Shown piece by piece: positions 14,422 through 24,415 of a stretch of 31,352 bases of DNA. The stretch comes from a virus, in IMG/VR virus record IMGVR_UViG_3300045125_000090, positions 1 to 31,352 of that record; one strand, given 5' to 3'. How positions within the stretch are numbered: position 1 is the first letter of the stretch; every line of letters begins with the position of its first letter. The translations under genes were made by a program, and so were the position numbers. Under the pieces are notes generated by a model. That model was given only the letters and a program-made list of their open reading frames with translations, was not told the DNA's origin and did not search any database.

Positions 14422-14429
14422 TTATTTAG
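14422..14429 (-). promoter_or_regulatory. Late promoter box CTAAATAA for gp4
   Basis: CTAAATAA on the minus strand, 9 nt before the gp4 ATG and 12 bp from the oppositely directed box at 14442, making a compact divergent late promoter pair. Confidence 0.65.
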
Positions 14430-14441
14430 ACGCCAACTTAC

Positions 14442-14449
14442 CTAAATAA
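14442..14449 (+). promoter_or_regulatory. Late promoter box CTAAATAA for gp48
   Basis: CTAAATAA followed by 8 nt and the ATG at 14458, with no Shine-Dalgarno. The same box and 8-nt gap recur before gp25 and gp13. Confidence 0.65.
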
Positions 14450-14457
14450 TTTCATAA

Positions 14458-15252
14458 ATGGCAATTGAACTAAGATACCCTCTAACTGATATTTATGCCG
14501 CTGAAATACCCTTTTGGTGCATATTCAGCTGTTCTCCCTATTCGGTGATCAATGAATACCGAACAAGAGATGCAATAGGCATAAACGCTAATGTAAAGAT
14601 AGCATTGCCATTTACTAGTGAACCAAAAATGTCACTTAAGCATGAATTTTCCGAAGGAACCAATCCTGTTGGACCCGTTTTAAGTATTGCTGGCCTCAAG
14701 AACAGCAGTGGCGGTGAGTTGGCATTACTAGATAGACTTGCGGCACCAGCTGCTGCTTTCTATGAAGCAGCCTTTACAACAGATACCTACAGAAGATTCA
14801 GTAACGTGACTGAAGCTACAATGACCAGTGAAGCTAGAAGAAACTTTGTTTTTAGATATCTTTTTGTACCAAAAGATGATGGGGAATCAGTAGTGGTCGA
14901 TCAAATTGTGAATACTTTTAGAAATTATTCATATCCTAAAGTCGTTCCCAATCTTCCAGAAAGATCATTCCCGCAAAATCTTTGGACAATAAAGGCCATA
15001 AGTAATGCTGCTAACTCTGATTATCTTACCTCTAGTTGGCTAGGAGAGCCATTGCCTTGCGTTCTTACCAGCATGGAGGTCGATAAGGGTGATCCTAGCG
15101 ATCCCGTTTTAAAGGTATTGCCAAATACCAGAGCTGTCGCTACCTTACTTACAGTAACTTTTGCAGAGTTTGAAACTGGTACATTTGCCCCAAATTACCA
15201 GAATGGTAAATTGCTATCTAAATCAGAGGTGTCGTTTCTTGAGATGCAGTAG
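14458..15252 (+). CDS. 48: Baseplate tail-tube-cap protein gp48
   Basis: An intact 264-residue protein, MAIELRYPLTDIYAAEIPFW; T4 gp48 is 364. The C-terminal RAVATLLTVTFAEFETGTFA, after TSMEVDKGDPSDPVLKVLPN, is the beta-strand end typical of gp48/gp54-type tube-initiation proteins, and the middle YLFVPKDDGESVVVDQIVNT followed by FRNYSYPKVVPN fits. gp48 caps the hub and, with gp54, starts tube assembly. It is divergent from gp4 and followed by gp53, an order known in marine T4-like phages. One caveat: gp48 and gp54 share a fold, so the two labels in this window could be exchanged. Confidence 0.65.
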   Translation: MAIELRYPLTDIYAAEIPFWCIFSCSPYSVINEYRTRDAIGINANVKIALPFTSEPKMSLKHEFSEGTNPVGPVLSIAGLKNSSGGELALLDRLAAPAAAFYEAAFTTDTYRRFSNVTEATMTSEARRNFVFRYLFVPKDDGESVVVDQIVNTFRNYSYPKVVPNLPERSFPQNLWTIKAISNAANSDYLTSSWLGEPLPCVLTSMEVDKGDPSDPVLKVLPNTRAVATLLTVTFAEFETGTFAPNYQNGKLLSKSEVSFLEMQ

Positions 15253-15253
15253 G

Positions 15254-16162
15254 ATGAAATATTTTTCAAATTTTCCTAAAGTTAAAGATACTATAAATGG
15301 TTTTCAATATGAATTGCTGGACATTAGTTATAGCCCATCCACTGATTACGAAGATTATGAAACAACAAATACTGCTTTGCCTCCAGTAAATGAGGTAGGA
15401 TTACTTTCATTAAATCTTTATGAAGATGCAAATAATTTTTGGGCTATCTTATTTGCCAATGATGAAATAAATCCTTGGAAATTTTTACAAGAAACCCCAT
15501 CTGCGTATAATCAAAGAAATAAAAATTTTTACGGATTTTTTGCAAAGTATGCCTCAAGCAATAAACTAAACCCAAATGCTCACGTTGTTTTCCACCCAGA
15601 AGATATAATTGTTCGTGGAGATTATGGAAATACTGGTTTTACAGCCGCATCGTCTATTTTTACCGATTATGACACTTTAAATGATAATGACTATAATTTA
15701 GATACATGGTTTGTGCAAACAGCATATAGTGATACCAAAAAGGCAAAAGTCACCAAAAATTTAAATGCTGGCAATACGGGGACTCCTATAATTGGTGAAG
15801 GAGAAAATATTTTAATATTGCGTAAAGGTGATACTGGATATTACATTTTAAATAATCCATTTAGTGCAACAAGTAAAAATGTAACAACACTTACCAATTA
15901 CAAATATGCTCAATCACCAGTATATTTCAATAAAATTGGTAAATCTGATGTAATTTTATCTCCTTCGGATTATATTTCTGGTACTGACACTCTAATTACC
16001 GTGATGGCAAATAATGCACCGGATGCTCCCGGTATTGCTGCATATGGTGATTACACTCCTATTGTAACGAAAACTTTTTACGAATACGAATACTTTACAA
16101 ATAATAATTTTAATTATTTGAATCCTGCATCTTTTAGTAAAATTTTAGGTAAATTGAGTTAA
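15254..16162 (+). CDS. 53: Baseplate wedge protein gp53
   Basis: An intact 302-residue protein starting MKYFSNFPKVKDTINGFQYE, one base after the gp48 stop; the AGTAGG stretch before the ATG is a possible ribosome site. The phrase EDANNFWAILFANDEINPWK matches the T4 gp53 signature (pxLYWVLLMCNDNxDPY) of its LysM-like region. gp53 fastens neighbouring baseplate wedges together. T4 gp53 has 196 residues; the extra C-terminal part (ENILILRKGDTGYYILNNPF; TKTFYEYEYFTNNNFNYL) is of unknown role, as in other marine relatives. Confidence 0.8.
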   Translation: MKYFSNFPKVKDTINGFQYELLDISYSPSTDYEDYETTNTALPPVNEVGLLSLNLYEDANNFWAILFANDEINPWKFLQETPSAYNQRNKNFYGFFAKYASSNKLNPNAHVVFHPEDIIVRGDYGNTGFTAASSIFTDYDTLNDNDYNLDTWFVQTAYSDTKKAKVTKNLNAGNTGTPIIGEGENILILRKGDTGYYILNNPFSATSKNVTTLTNYKYAQSPVYFNKIGKSDVILSPSDYISGTDTLITVMANNAPDAPGIAAYGDYTPIVTKTFYEYEYFTNNNFNYLNPASFSKILGKLS

Positions 16163-16163
16163 T

Positions 16164-18010
16164 ATGGCTTCTAATCCAATTGATACGGTAATATCATCTA
16201 TTATTTTAAAATCAAATGATAATGTCGAGTTTGATCTTGATGTTTTTAAAAATAATGATTTTTGTCAATTTGAGCGGCTGGAAATGGAAGAGAGTGTATT
16301 GAATGTATTTCCTAAAGGCGCTTTAATTCTTAGAGATAAAAGCGATATAATGACTTATATCGCTATTAAACAAATAAAAAGTCTTCAAGTTGAATTTCAA
16401 AATGGTGAAAAGTTTTTATGGTATATTACTCTTTAAATTATACAAATAACGCAGCATCTGAAATTGATCAAAGTTTTGTTGTTGTTTACTTTACAAATAG
16501 CATATATCATCAATCACAAACAGTATCTTTTTATGATGAAAAGGTTTTTGAGATTAATCCTGAAACTGAACAAGAAGAAGAAGTTAGCTCAACCTCTCTT
16601 TGGCCGTTTTCATATCCATTCGTAACAACTCCTGATCATATTTTAAAAACATATGGAACTAGAGCAGTTTTCAGATAAACCTTTGTTTGCGATAAGAGAT
16701 TCGAAGGAGAAGAAGTAAACTTAAAAGGATGTGGTGTAAATCTATTTGTTAAAAATACACAAGAGCCAATTCAAATTATGTTTTATTTAGACCAAGAATT
16801 AGCAGATCCAGAACGAGTTGAGCAATATCAAACAAATATTATTACATATTTAAATTATATCTTTTACATATGCAGTCAATGAAGATAATAAAGCCTTATT
16901 ATCTTGTTCTGGACAGATTTTTCAAATTGCTTGAACTATAAGTTTTTTGATTTAAGAAAAGATCTTGAAAGTGGTAAATACGGCTTCGATAAAAGATAAT
17001 ACTGATACTGGAAAAATTGAAGCTTATGCTGTTTATAATTCAGATGATATTGGAAGAGTCTTTCAAAATAGAAGATCAAGATGTAATTTGTAAAAAAGTT
17101 TATGTGATGATAACAAATCCATCACATAGTATAGTTGATAAAAATTATTACTATATTCGAAGCTACTCCAATTTATTTGGAACAATCAACCCACGAATTA
17201 TCTGGCATCAGTAAGTGATGTTGAAAGATTAATGTCGCCATATTTGAGTGAAGCATGCAAACACAACTCATTGACTACAATAACAACATATACAACTAAT
17301 GATTCTCCGGGTGTAACATATGCATTTAGAATCGCAAAGTAAAAAAGATTCACAATTTAATCAACCTTACCAGACCAAGGATTCTGGGGATACTGCCAAG
17401 GATTTTAATATTCACAACGTAACAAACAGTAAACATTACCGACGCTGTTGGTTCTTATGAAAATACATTAAATTACATAGAAGCAACCCCATCTGGGTCA
17501 TCAGAGATGCTTATTTCACAGAAGCAGGGGAACAACCTTTATATCCGTTTAATGACAATCGATATATCTGGCAATTCCAATATGATCATACGAGAACACA
17601 TCCTAATATTATAAGAGGAGTCAGCTGGAGGCAAATACCACAGTTTCAGAAAAAGATTTTTATAATGATATCACGAGAGGTTTTAAATGCGCCAAGCGCA
17701 GGATCCGAAGAATCTGATATTAGTTCCGATCTAGCTAAGAAACGAATTGAAAGCGAGTAACCCTCAATAAGGTCATGGAAGCAAAGTATACTGCATATGC
17801 AGGAGCAAGAATTTCTATGATAACCATAGAAGAGTATTGCTAGAAAAAGTTGAAAAAGAAAAACTTTGTATGCAAACGTCCTATGCTGCATTGGAAGGGA
17901 AATAGTCAGATAAAGAAGATTGGTTCTTTGCAAAAGTAACTGGATTTGCAAAAGATAGAAGACAGATATTAGAACCAAATCTGGAACCAGCAGATAGCAT
18001 CTTTAAATAA
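16164..18010 (+). CDS. Large baseplate protein, hub (gp27-like) candidate, heavily frame-broken
   Basis: About 615 codons. Start ATG 16164, one base after the gp53 stop (TAATATGG). Pieces in order: MASNPIDTVISSIILKSNDN and FERLEMEESVLNVFPKGALI (16164-16430), DQSFVVVYFTNSIYHQSQTV (16418-16678), KGCGVNLFVKNTQEPIQIMF (from about 16690), KIEAYAVYNSDDIGRVFQNR (about 17015), YENTLNYIEATPSGSSEMLI (about 17455), QYDHTRTHPNIIRGVSWRQI (about 17580), end LEPADSIFK, TAA 18008-18010 overlapping the next ATG. 'sil.d.SdiM.yI' and 'v.YTN..yh' recall hub proteins that begin with a gp27-type beta domain. The gp27 label is inference from position and size. Confidence 0.5.
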
Positions 18011-19348
18011 TGCTTGGATTTACTCGTGGAAACGACTTGGAGCCCGGTCCAATTATTGGTGGCCTTACAGGATCAACCGGGAGCAAGGTGGAAATAGAAG
18101 CTTCTATGCATAGTATGTTCCACGGCTGGACTTTTGAGCCTAAATGTTATGGCTCCACTGGTATGCCAACAGATGCAGATGTAACTAACATGATTGCTGG
18201 TAAAGGATTTACAGGAATAAGCACTTGGGCGGTAAATCTGAACGAAAGACTGAATTGCGTAACCAATAATAATAGTCTTATTTCTTATCTCGGTCCCGGT
18301 ATAAACGCTGATAACTTGGCTGAAATAGTAACTTTAAACTTAAACCAATTGGATATACTGGCGCACTTCATACAGGTCAGAATAAAGGTAGCTGGGGAAC
18401 AAATTGTTAAAATGTTTAAGATACCAGTAAATGAACTTCGTCAAATGGGAGCATTGTTGCCTGTTGTCGGCGTTTGAAGGCGAATATGTTTATTACTTTG
18501 ACAAAGAAATGCGATAGATGGAGCCTGCTAATGTCTAAAAAAATAACAGTTCTCGGTACAAATGTTTTAAAAGTTCAAACTGGAAATGCAATTTCCAATA
18601 GAAATGAATATATTTGCGCCAATAGTGATATAACTAAAGGCAAGCAAACTGCTCCAACTGATTTGCAGGAATGTTATGATCGTTATCCAGAATTAAAAAA
18701 ATAGCAATGGCTCTTCGGAGTAGGTACTAACTTATAGTTTACCTGCTTCTTTTGGTCTCAGCGGCTATACTGGTGGTATAATCCCATGCGGCATAAGTGG
18801 AGCAAGCGGCTTTGGTATTGCTGGAGCAACTAGTGGCGGCTTTACTTTAATCTTTAATGATCCTGATAGAGAATGTACAAAAATTGCTCAACTGTTGGGA
18901 ACAGCTTGGATGGGTTGTTATTGGCCAGATCCTTTGGCTAATTTTAGTTGTAATTGTCCCCTGTATGGGGATATGTATGAAAATTATCTAAAATATAGAT
19001 TAAGTTCAGCTACTTTCTGGGCTACTCCTCTTGCAAACACCAGTTTACAGACAACAATTTGTAGAATCTGTAAAAGATCTAGTTGAAATTACAGTTACCG
19101 GAGATTTTTCTCAAAGACCCGGAGATATAGTTTATCTAAAGGCAGATAATTTAACAGGATTGGTAACTGAATCTGATTCTTTGCCAATTGAAAGTATTAA
19201 GAGCGGGGTATTATTATATTTTAAGAACCAAAAATGTCATCAAAAATGATGGCAACACACACAACTATTATCTCTTTGAGTAAATTTTTGGCTAGTAGAT
19301 TCTATCCATCATATCAATCTTACTGCTCCTTATGAAAGTGTATCTTGA
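18010..19348 (+). CDS. Baseplate hub-type protein, Gly/Cys-rich, frame-broken
   Basis: About 446 codons; starts MLGFTRGNDLEPGPIIGGLT at ATG 18010 in a TAATG junction. Pieces: 18010-18477 (ending MGALLPVVGV), EGEYVYYFDKEMR (18474 on), KKITVLGTNVLKVQTGNAIS (to 18704), LPASFGLSGYTGGIIPCGIS and GTAWMGCYWPDPLANFSCNC (18735-19086), then QQFVESVKDLVEITVTGDFS, RPGDIVYLKADNLTG (19031-19249), end near 19348. The C-terminal 'v.itvtGDfsqrpGDiVylk' and 'SGyy.Il..knvI' phrases resemble hub (gp27/VgrG-type) domains that close on the spike. No lysozyme domain like that in T4 gp5 is visible. Confidence 0.45.
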
Positions 19349-19362
19349 TTTGATAGAATCGT

Positions 19363-19370
19363 CTAAATAT
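19363..19370 (+). promoter_or_regulatory. Late promoter box CTAAATAT for gp25
   Basis: CTAAATAT followed by 8 nt (TGTTGTAA) and ATG 19379, with no Shine-Dalgarno; same geometry as before gp48 and gp13. Confidence 0.65.
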
Positions 19371-19378
19371 TGTTGTAA

Positions 19379-19770
19379 ATGCAAAAAGTAGATTTTGATA
19401 TACTTTTAACACCATCAGCATCAACTAGTACTCTTAAAGACATATCTTTAATTGAAGGACTAGCTTCTGTAGCACAACAAATTAAAAATGTTGTTTCTAT
19501 GAGTGCTAAAGAACTTCCCTTTTCTGATTTGGTTGGAGCCAATGTTCGGGATTACATTTCTAAAAATAGATTATATGATATTTTTTGAACGAGAGCATAA
19601 ATTCTTCTGTAGCATATGCTGTTAAAAATATTTTTAATATATCGTCAACAATATCTTCTTCTGGATCTAATCCCGGAATTATAACTATAACAATAAAATT
19701 TGATTATAAAACAAGAACAACACAGTCCACAAATAATATAGTAACAGTGGAGGTTGCGACAACTCTATGA
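19379..19770 (+). CDS. 25: Baseplate wedge protein gp25, one frameshift
   Basis: About 130 codons against 132 in T4. Piece 1: MQKVDFDILLTPSASTSTLK and IKNVVSMSAKELPFSDLVGA, the conserved GPW/gp25 core (vki.lt.....pf...fG...r). Piece 2: NESINSSVAYAVKNIFNISS followed by GIITITIKFDYKTRTT. The break is at a run of six T (about 19578-19583), a classic indel site for long reads. gp25 joins gp6 and gp53 in the wedge and starts sheath assembly. Its stop (TGA 19768-19770) overlaps the gp6 ATG. Confidence 0.88.
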
Positions 19771-20890
19771 GCTACGATTACACAAAATCTGAATATCGGA
19801 AAATTAGACTATGAAGGAATTAAAACTAATTTAGTCAATTTTTTAAAATCCCAACCAAAATTTGAAAACTTTGACTTTGATAATGAATCTTCGTCATTAA
19901 ACATTTTTTTAGATATTTTGGCAACAAATACAGCGTACAATGGTTATTATCTTCATTCTGTTTTAACAAACGCATTTTCGACAACAGCTAAAACTAAAAG
20001 AGCTTTGCTTTTGAATGCTGCGTTATCTGGAGCATTTGATTCCGGATAATTCCTCTGCAAGATGTACTGCTACCGTTACTAATTCTTCCAGCACGAGATT
20101 AGAATCATTTTCTACATTCAACGCAATACGAACTAACGGAAGTCCCTGTTTTTTCTATAATTTGGAACCTATTTCACAAACTACTGAACCAAATACTGCT
20201 TCTGTTACACTTATTGCCGGAAAAAGAGTAACACAATTTTCTAATTTTGATTATACCAATAAAGTAATCGAAATACCTTTAATTTATGATCCTGAATCTT
20301 TAGTTCTCCAAGTCCAAGAAGAAGTTGATGGAAATTTTGAATTTGTTACGTGGACTAAGATTTCAAGATATTCAAACACATCTGTTGAAAATTCTGGTGG
20401 AAAAGTTTATACTATAAAAAATGGTCCAAATTCTTATTATGTCACCACTAATATTCCGGGTGCTGTAGTACCATTCTGGTGCAGTTAGAGTTATAGGAGT
20501 TGAGTCATTGGGGTCATTAGGTAATGGTGCTACAATAACTGGTTGTAGGGATTCAGCTGCAATTACAGTTGTAAGTACAAGTTCAGTTGCTAGGAGGAGA
20601 CCGATTCAGTTGAGTAAAGATTATATAAGATCTTATTCTGCTTATATTTCAAATAGCAAAAGATAGAATAGTAACACAAAATGATTATATTGAAGGCATT
20701 TATCAATTTTTATTAGGTAAAAATATTTCTGTATCTAAAACAGATATATCTGTTACTAGTCCATCTGTTGGAACAGTAAAGGTCTTTTGTTCCCAATCTA
20801 TCTGCTGCACTTCAAACTGAATTAATTACTAATTTTTTGGCAGTTAGAAAAATTGCAGGAATTGTTGTTGAATACGGACAAAGCAAATGA
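19767..20890 (+). CDS. 6: Baseplate wedge protein gp6, frame-broken
   Basis: Starts MSYDYT at ATG 19767 (ATGA overlap with gp25). After an early indel: NLNIGKLDYEGIKTNLVNFL, FDNESSSLNIFLDILATNTA and YNGYYLHSVLTNAFSTTAKT, which parallel T4 gp6 (DYDAIVENLKTYLQ; LSVLLDVLAYNTHYN). Later pieces: TATVTNSSSTRLESFSTFNA (20015-20488), IAKDRIVTQNDYIEGIYQFL (about 20655), LITNFLAVRKIAGIVVEYGQ. It ends near TGA 20888-20890. gp6 dimers clamp the inner baseplate. About 375 codons is much shorter than T4's 660, so the protein is either compact or continued by the next reading frame. Confidence 0.8.
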
Positions 20891-21497
20891 TACTATTATT
20901 CAATAATAGTCCCGGGAGCAGGAGTCTCAGGATTCAATTCAAACAGGTATAGAGAGAATTGTTACATGCCGCATTACAATTCTATGCGGCAGCAAGATCT
21001 TTCCACCAAAGAATGGGATGGAGATGAAATCGATCCAAAAAGACAATTACCAGGCATGGATTCAATCAATTTATGACAATGCTGATCCTACAAGTGCTCC
21101 GGTTGTTAGACTTTTTTATAGAATATTATCGTTGGCTTATTTGATAAAGATGGTTATGGTATTAGGGTTTTATCTAGAAGATATTAAGAGATCCTTTTTA
21201 TGTTCCTTCATTTTTATATCAAGCATATGCGGATTTCATATTTTACGAACAACTAGACTTTGAAGAATATCCTGAACTTATTAACATAATTTTCAAACAT
21301 TTTTTGTAAATTATTATGAAAAATATGTTCCAATCAAAGGAACGCCAGACGGCTTGGCATATATCTTAAAATCTTTGTTTGGAGCCACGGTGCAGTATCA
21401 ATTACTTCTACTGGTGGAAATATAACATATTGTTTCTGATTTAAATGAAAATTATAAAGAATTATTTAAAAAACTTAGCGTGTCCATTTTCATTTAA
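20887..21497 (+). CDS. Unrecognised baseplate-region protein, frame-broken
   Basis: Starts at an ATGA overlap with gp6 (MILLFNNS). Frame pieces join to LLHAALQFYAAARSFHQRMG, then QAWIQSIYDNADPTSAPVVR, FDKDGYGIRVLSRRYIRDPF, YVPSFLYQAYADFIFYEQLD, YYEKYVPIKGTPDGLAYILK and SDLNENYKELFKKL. About 200 codons. 'kGTPDGLAYILKSLFGA' recalls phage wedge proteins of the P2 gpI type, but the match is loose. Position after gp6 suggests an outer wedge component, or the missing C-terminal part of gp6 if an indel hides continuity. Confidence 0.4.
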
Positions 21498-21903
21498 GCG
21501 TAATCATTTAAGTGATCAAAATGAATTTTTTGACTCAATGTATATCGTTTGCTATGTCTAGTAGTTTCTCGCGGAATTATTGGCAAAAAGGCGGAACCTT
21601 CTGTTAAACAACTTAGAGTTTTATCTTGTTTTGGTAATGAAGCAATATTTCGGCATGTCCTTACTTAGTAAAAAGTGAGAAATATGATAGCCATTATTGT
21701 GGCAGCCTGCGGGTGTGGCGATAAACCACATACACAATTATTAATTAACGGAAAGGCGTATTCAAAATTAGATTATCCATATTTGGCGTGCCCATTGACA
21801 ATGCCGGGATTTTCCAATTATGATCCAGCATAGTCCAAGAGAAGTTGCCGAACAAAATAGAAAATCAACAATTGAAGTTTATGATATATTAAAACGTGTC
21901 TAG
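21445..21903 (+). CDS. Zinc-cluster phage protein of unknown role, frame-broken
   Basis: About 150 codons: MKIIKNYLKNLACPFSFKRN, HLSDQNEFFDSMYIVCYV, KKAEPSVKQLRVLSCFGNEA, CPYLVKSEKYDSHYCGSCGC, GDKPHTQLLINGKAYSKLDY, PYLACPLTMPGFSNYDPASP, ending EVYDILKRV at TAG 21901-21903. The 'CPyL..S.k....yCG.CGCGDk..TqL...gk.YsKLdyP...CPl.MPGFsNY' pattern is a conserved uncharacterised protein of marine T4-like phages; six or more cysteines suggest two metal sites. Start ATG 21445 overlaps the preceding gene by about 50 nt. The end is uncertain: a frame with KKLSKITTKYN runs on to about 21993. Confidence 0.5.
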
Positions 21904-21990
21904 AAATGAACGTTTCTTCGCCAGATCCTAGCAGATGATGAATACTAAATTGTTTAAAAAATTGTCAAAAATCACTACAAAATACAATAC

Positions 21991-21998
21991 CTAAATAA
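21991..21998 (+). promoter_or_regulatory. Late promoter box CTAAATAA for gp13
   Basis: CTAAATAA followed by 8 nt (TTTTTGAC) and the ATG at 22007, no Shine-Dalgarno. It starts the neck-terminase series. Confidence 0.65.
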
Positions 21999-22006
21999 TT
22001 TTTGAC

Positions 22007-22808
22007 ATGGAGCCATCAAACAAAGAAGAATTCGTCAGCTTACTGCCGTAGAGCCCTTGGTGAGCCTGTAGTTACATGTAAATGTAGGAGCTACACAAGC
22101 CGATGACCGCCTAACAGACTGTTTAAATTATCTAATGGAAAAGCACTTTGACTTCGTTCATCGTGCTCTATTTTCTTATCAATTAAAACAAGTAGATATT
22201 GATAGACTGTACATTGATACCTCAGATTTAGGAAATGCTTTAGGTGCAACTGGTGGATGGCCAAGTGGGAAAATATATTAACAATTAGTAAAGTTTATCC
22301 AATAACTTCTACGGTTGGAGATTATATCTTTGATTTGAGATATCAGCTCTCAATGCAAGATTTTTGGAATATTTTTTAATCAAGGAATTGCTCCATATGG
22401 TGCATTGGCCAGCTATGAAATGGCCAGAAGTTATATTCAAACAATTGAACATACTTTCGCATACCCTGTTTCGTTTACTTTTTCTAAAGGTTACTGGAAA
22501 GACTATTTTTAGAAATTGGAAAACAAAAGCTAAAGGCCGGAAATTATATTTTACTAGAAACCTATGTTTCTATTGATATTGATAAATATCCAAAAATTTG
22601 GAGAGATCGTATATTTAAACGTTATTATACTGCTATGTTGAAAAAACAATGGGCTCAAAATTTAATGAAATTTAGTGGTGTTCCATTGCCCGGTGGTGCT
22701 CAATTAAATGCTCCAGCTCTAATGCAGGATGCTTTAAGGGAAATACAGGAAATTGAAGACAAGATAACAAAGATGTACGAGCCCCCGCCAGACATTCAGA
22801 TAGGTTAA
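22007..22808 (+). CDS. 13: Neck protein gp13, frame-broken
   Basis: Starts MEPSNKEEF, then RRALGEPVV followed by NVNVGATQADDRLTDCLNYL and MEKHFDFVH, the gp13 N-terminal signature (eel..ycLr.LG.PVi.iNVd..Q..DRi.dAL.fy.eyH.D). Later pieces: YQLKQVDIDRLYIDTSDLGN, YPITSTVGDYIFDLRYQLSM, ASYEMARSYIQTIEHTFAYP, RDRIFKRYYTAMLKKQWAQN, LMKFSGVPLPGGAQLNAPAL and EIEDKITKMYEPPPDIQIG, the conserved end. About 267 codons against 309 in T4. gp13 and gp14 close the filled head and dock the tail. The gene has at least five indels. Confidence 0.85.
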
Positions 22809-22809
22809 T

Positions 22810-23716
22810 ATGCCAACAAATCCATATCTTCAAGAATATTCAGGAGAGCAAAATCTCGTTGAAGATATCACCATTGAAATAATTAAAGGTATGGGTCGTG
22901 ATGTAATTTATATTCCAAGACAATATGTCGATTTAGATAGAATTTTTGGTGAAGATATATCATCAAAATTTACTAATTCTTATCCCATCGAAGCTTATGT
23001 TGATTCGTGGAAAGGGTTTAATGGAACGGATATTGTAAATCAGTTTGGTATTGAAGTAAAAGATAAATTATCTTTAACAATAGCCAAAAGACGATTTGAA
23101 GAAATTATATACTGCTTCTGAGCCATCAATAACAAGACCAAGAGAAGGTGATTTAATTTATTTTCCCCTTTCAAGAAGTTTATTTGAAATTAACTTTGTT
23201 GAACACGAAAGTCCATTCTATCCACTGGGAAAAAGATACAGTTATTTTTTGACATGTGAAATGTTCTCTTACAGCATGGAAAAAATTGCAACTGGCGAAT
23301 ACTGCAATCAATGAAATCTATGATACTTCTTATAGAACCTTCTTTGATCTTACTGGTTGGAAGCTTTACTGGTGGAATGGCTTTCTATGAAGGGCAAAGA
23401 ATCAGAAAGATTACTAGGGCTACTGGTTATGGTGAAATCATAAACTGGAATAAGGGTGCTTCGATGCTTACAATTAATATTTTAAGCGGAACATTTAGTT
23501 CTGGGAGCACAGTGTACGCACTCGGAGATACTGCTGGAAATTATCCAGAGGTCACGGCATACATTACTGGCATCACTGCTAATCCTTATCAGATATATGT
23601 CTTACGGACCAAGCAAGACCCTCAAAGGCAATAACGAAGATTTTGAAGCTGAACGATTTAATGAAAATATTGTTCCATTTGATACCAAAAATCCATTCTC
23701 GGAAGGTAGCTGCTAA
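22810..23716 (+). CDS. 14: Neck protein gp14, frame-broken
   Basis: Starts MPTNPYLQEYSGEQNLVEDI at ATG 22810 (TAATATG junction), then KGMGRDVIYIPRQYVDLDRI, FGEDISSKFTNSYPIEAYVD, FNGTDIVNQFGIEVKDKLSL and TIAKRRFEE, all standard gp14 phrases. Further pieces: REGDLIYFPLSRSLFEINFV (23096-23314), IAINEIYDTSYRTFFD (about 23300), TRATGYGEIINWNKGASMLT (23311-23634), EDFEAERFNENIVPFDTKNP, end TAA 23714-23716, overlapping the gp15 ATG. About 302 codons against 256 in T4; the extra part is a small inserted beta region (SGTFSSGSTVYALGD). Confidence 0.9.
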
Positions 23717-24415
23717 TGTTTGGTCCATATTACGGTGAATACTTCAGAAAGTTAGTAATTGGGGTTGGTACTCTTTTAATAACATTTATGTTACGCACCC
23801 AGAAGATGGGGTTGATAAAAACATAAGAGTTCCGTTGTACTTATGCACCAAAGGAAAAATTTGTAAGAAGACTTTTAGAAGAATCTTCAATTAATAATGA
23901 TACCAAAATTGGAATACGTTTACCGCAACTTAGTTTTGCAATAAATCAAATTGCTATCGATAATAACAGAAGAAGAAACAAAGCTTATAAAGAATATTAT
24001 CAAACTGAACCCGGTAAAGCAAATGTTAGTTCTAGTTGAAGTTCCTATTAAATGTTAACTTTAATCTATTCATCTACACAAGACACATCAACGATACTTT
24101 ACAAATTGCCGAACAAATCATACCCCATTTTAATCCTCAATATAATTTAAAAATTAATTACAACTTGGCTAGAAAGGAAGTTCTAGTTCCATCTGGTGAT
24201 GTTAAATGCTTTGCAATTAAATGAAAGATATGATGGAGATTTTGGCAATCGAAGATTAAACATGTCTAGTTTAGCATTTGTTGCCAAAGGATCATGTCTT
24301 AGGCCCTCCACCGGGAGTTACCGGAACTCCAACTGTTAATACTGTAACAGAGTTTGACTCTAGAATACTGATGTCGACGGACGTACCAGATGGATGGTTA
24401 ATTTATGGATGTTAA
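23716..24415 (+). CDS. 15: Tail completion / sheath stabiliser gp15, frame-broken
   Basis: Starts MFGPYYGEYFRKLVIGVGTL, paralleling T4 gp15 (MFGYFYNSSFRRYATLMGDL). Then IYVTHPEDGVDKNIRVPL, YAPKEKFVRRLLEESSINND, RLPQLSFAINQIAIDNNRRR, EVPINVNFNLFIYTRHINDT, LQIAEQIIPHFNPQYNLKIN (T4: MFQIVEQILPYFQPHFN), YDGDFGNRRLNMSSLAFVAK, end about TAA 24413-24415. About 233 codons against 272. gp15 forms the ring that stabilises the top of the contracted or extended sheath and binds the neck. The start is fixed by a TAATG overlap with gp14. Confidence 0.9.

Noticed and set aside
18001-18012. TTTAAATAA before ATG 18010 as another late promoter
   Set aside because: It lacks the C/T-AAATA context (TTTAAATAA) and is fully explained by the preceding gene's last codons and stop in a TAATG junction.
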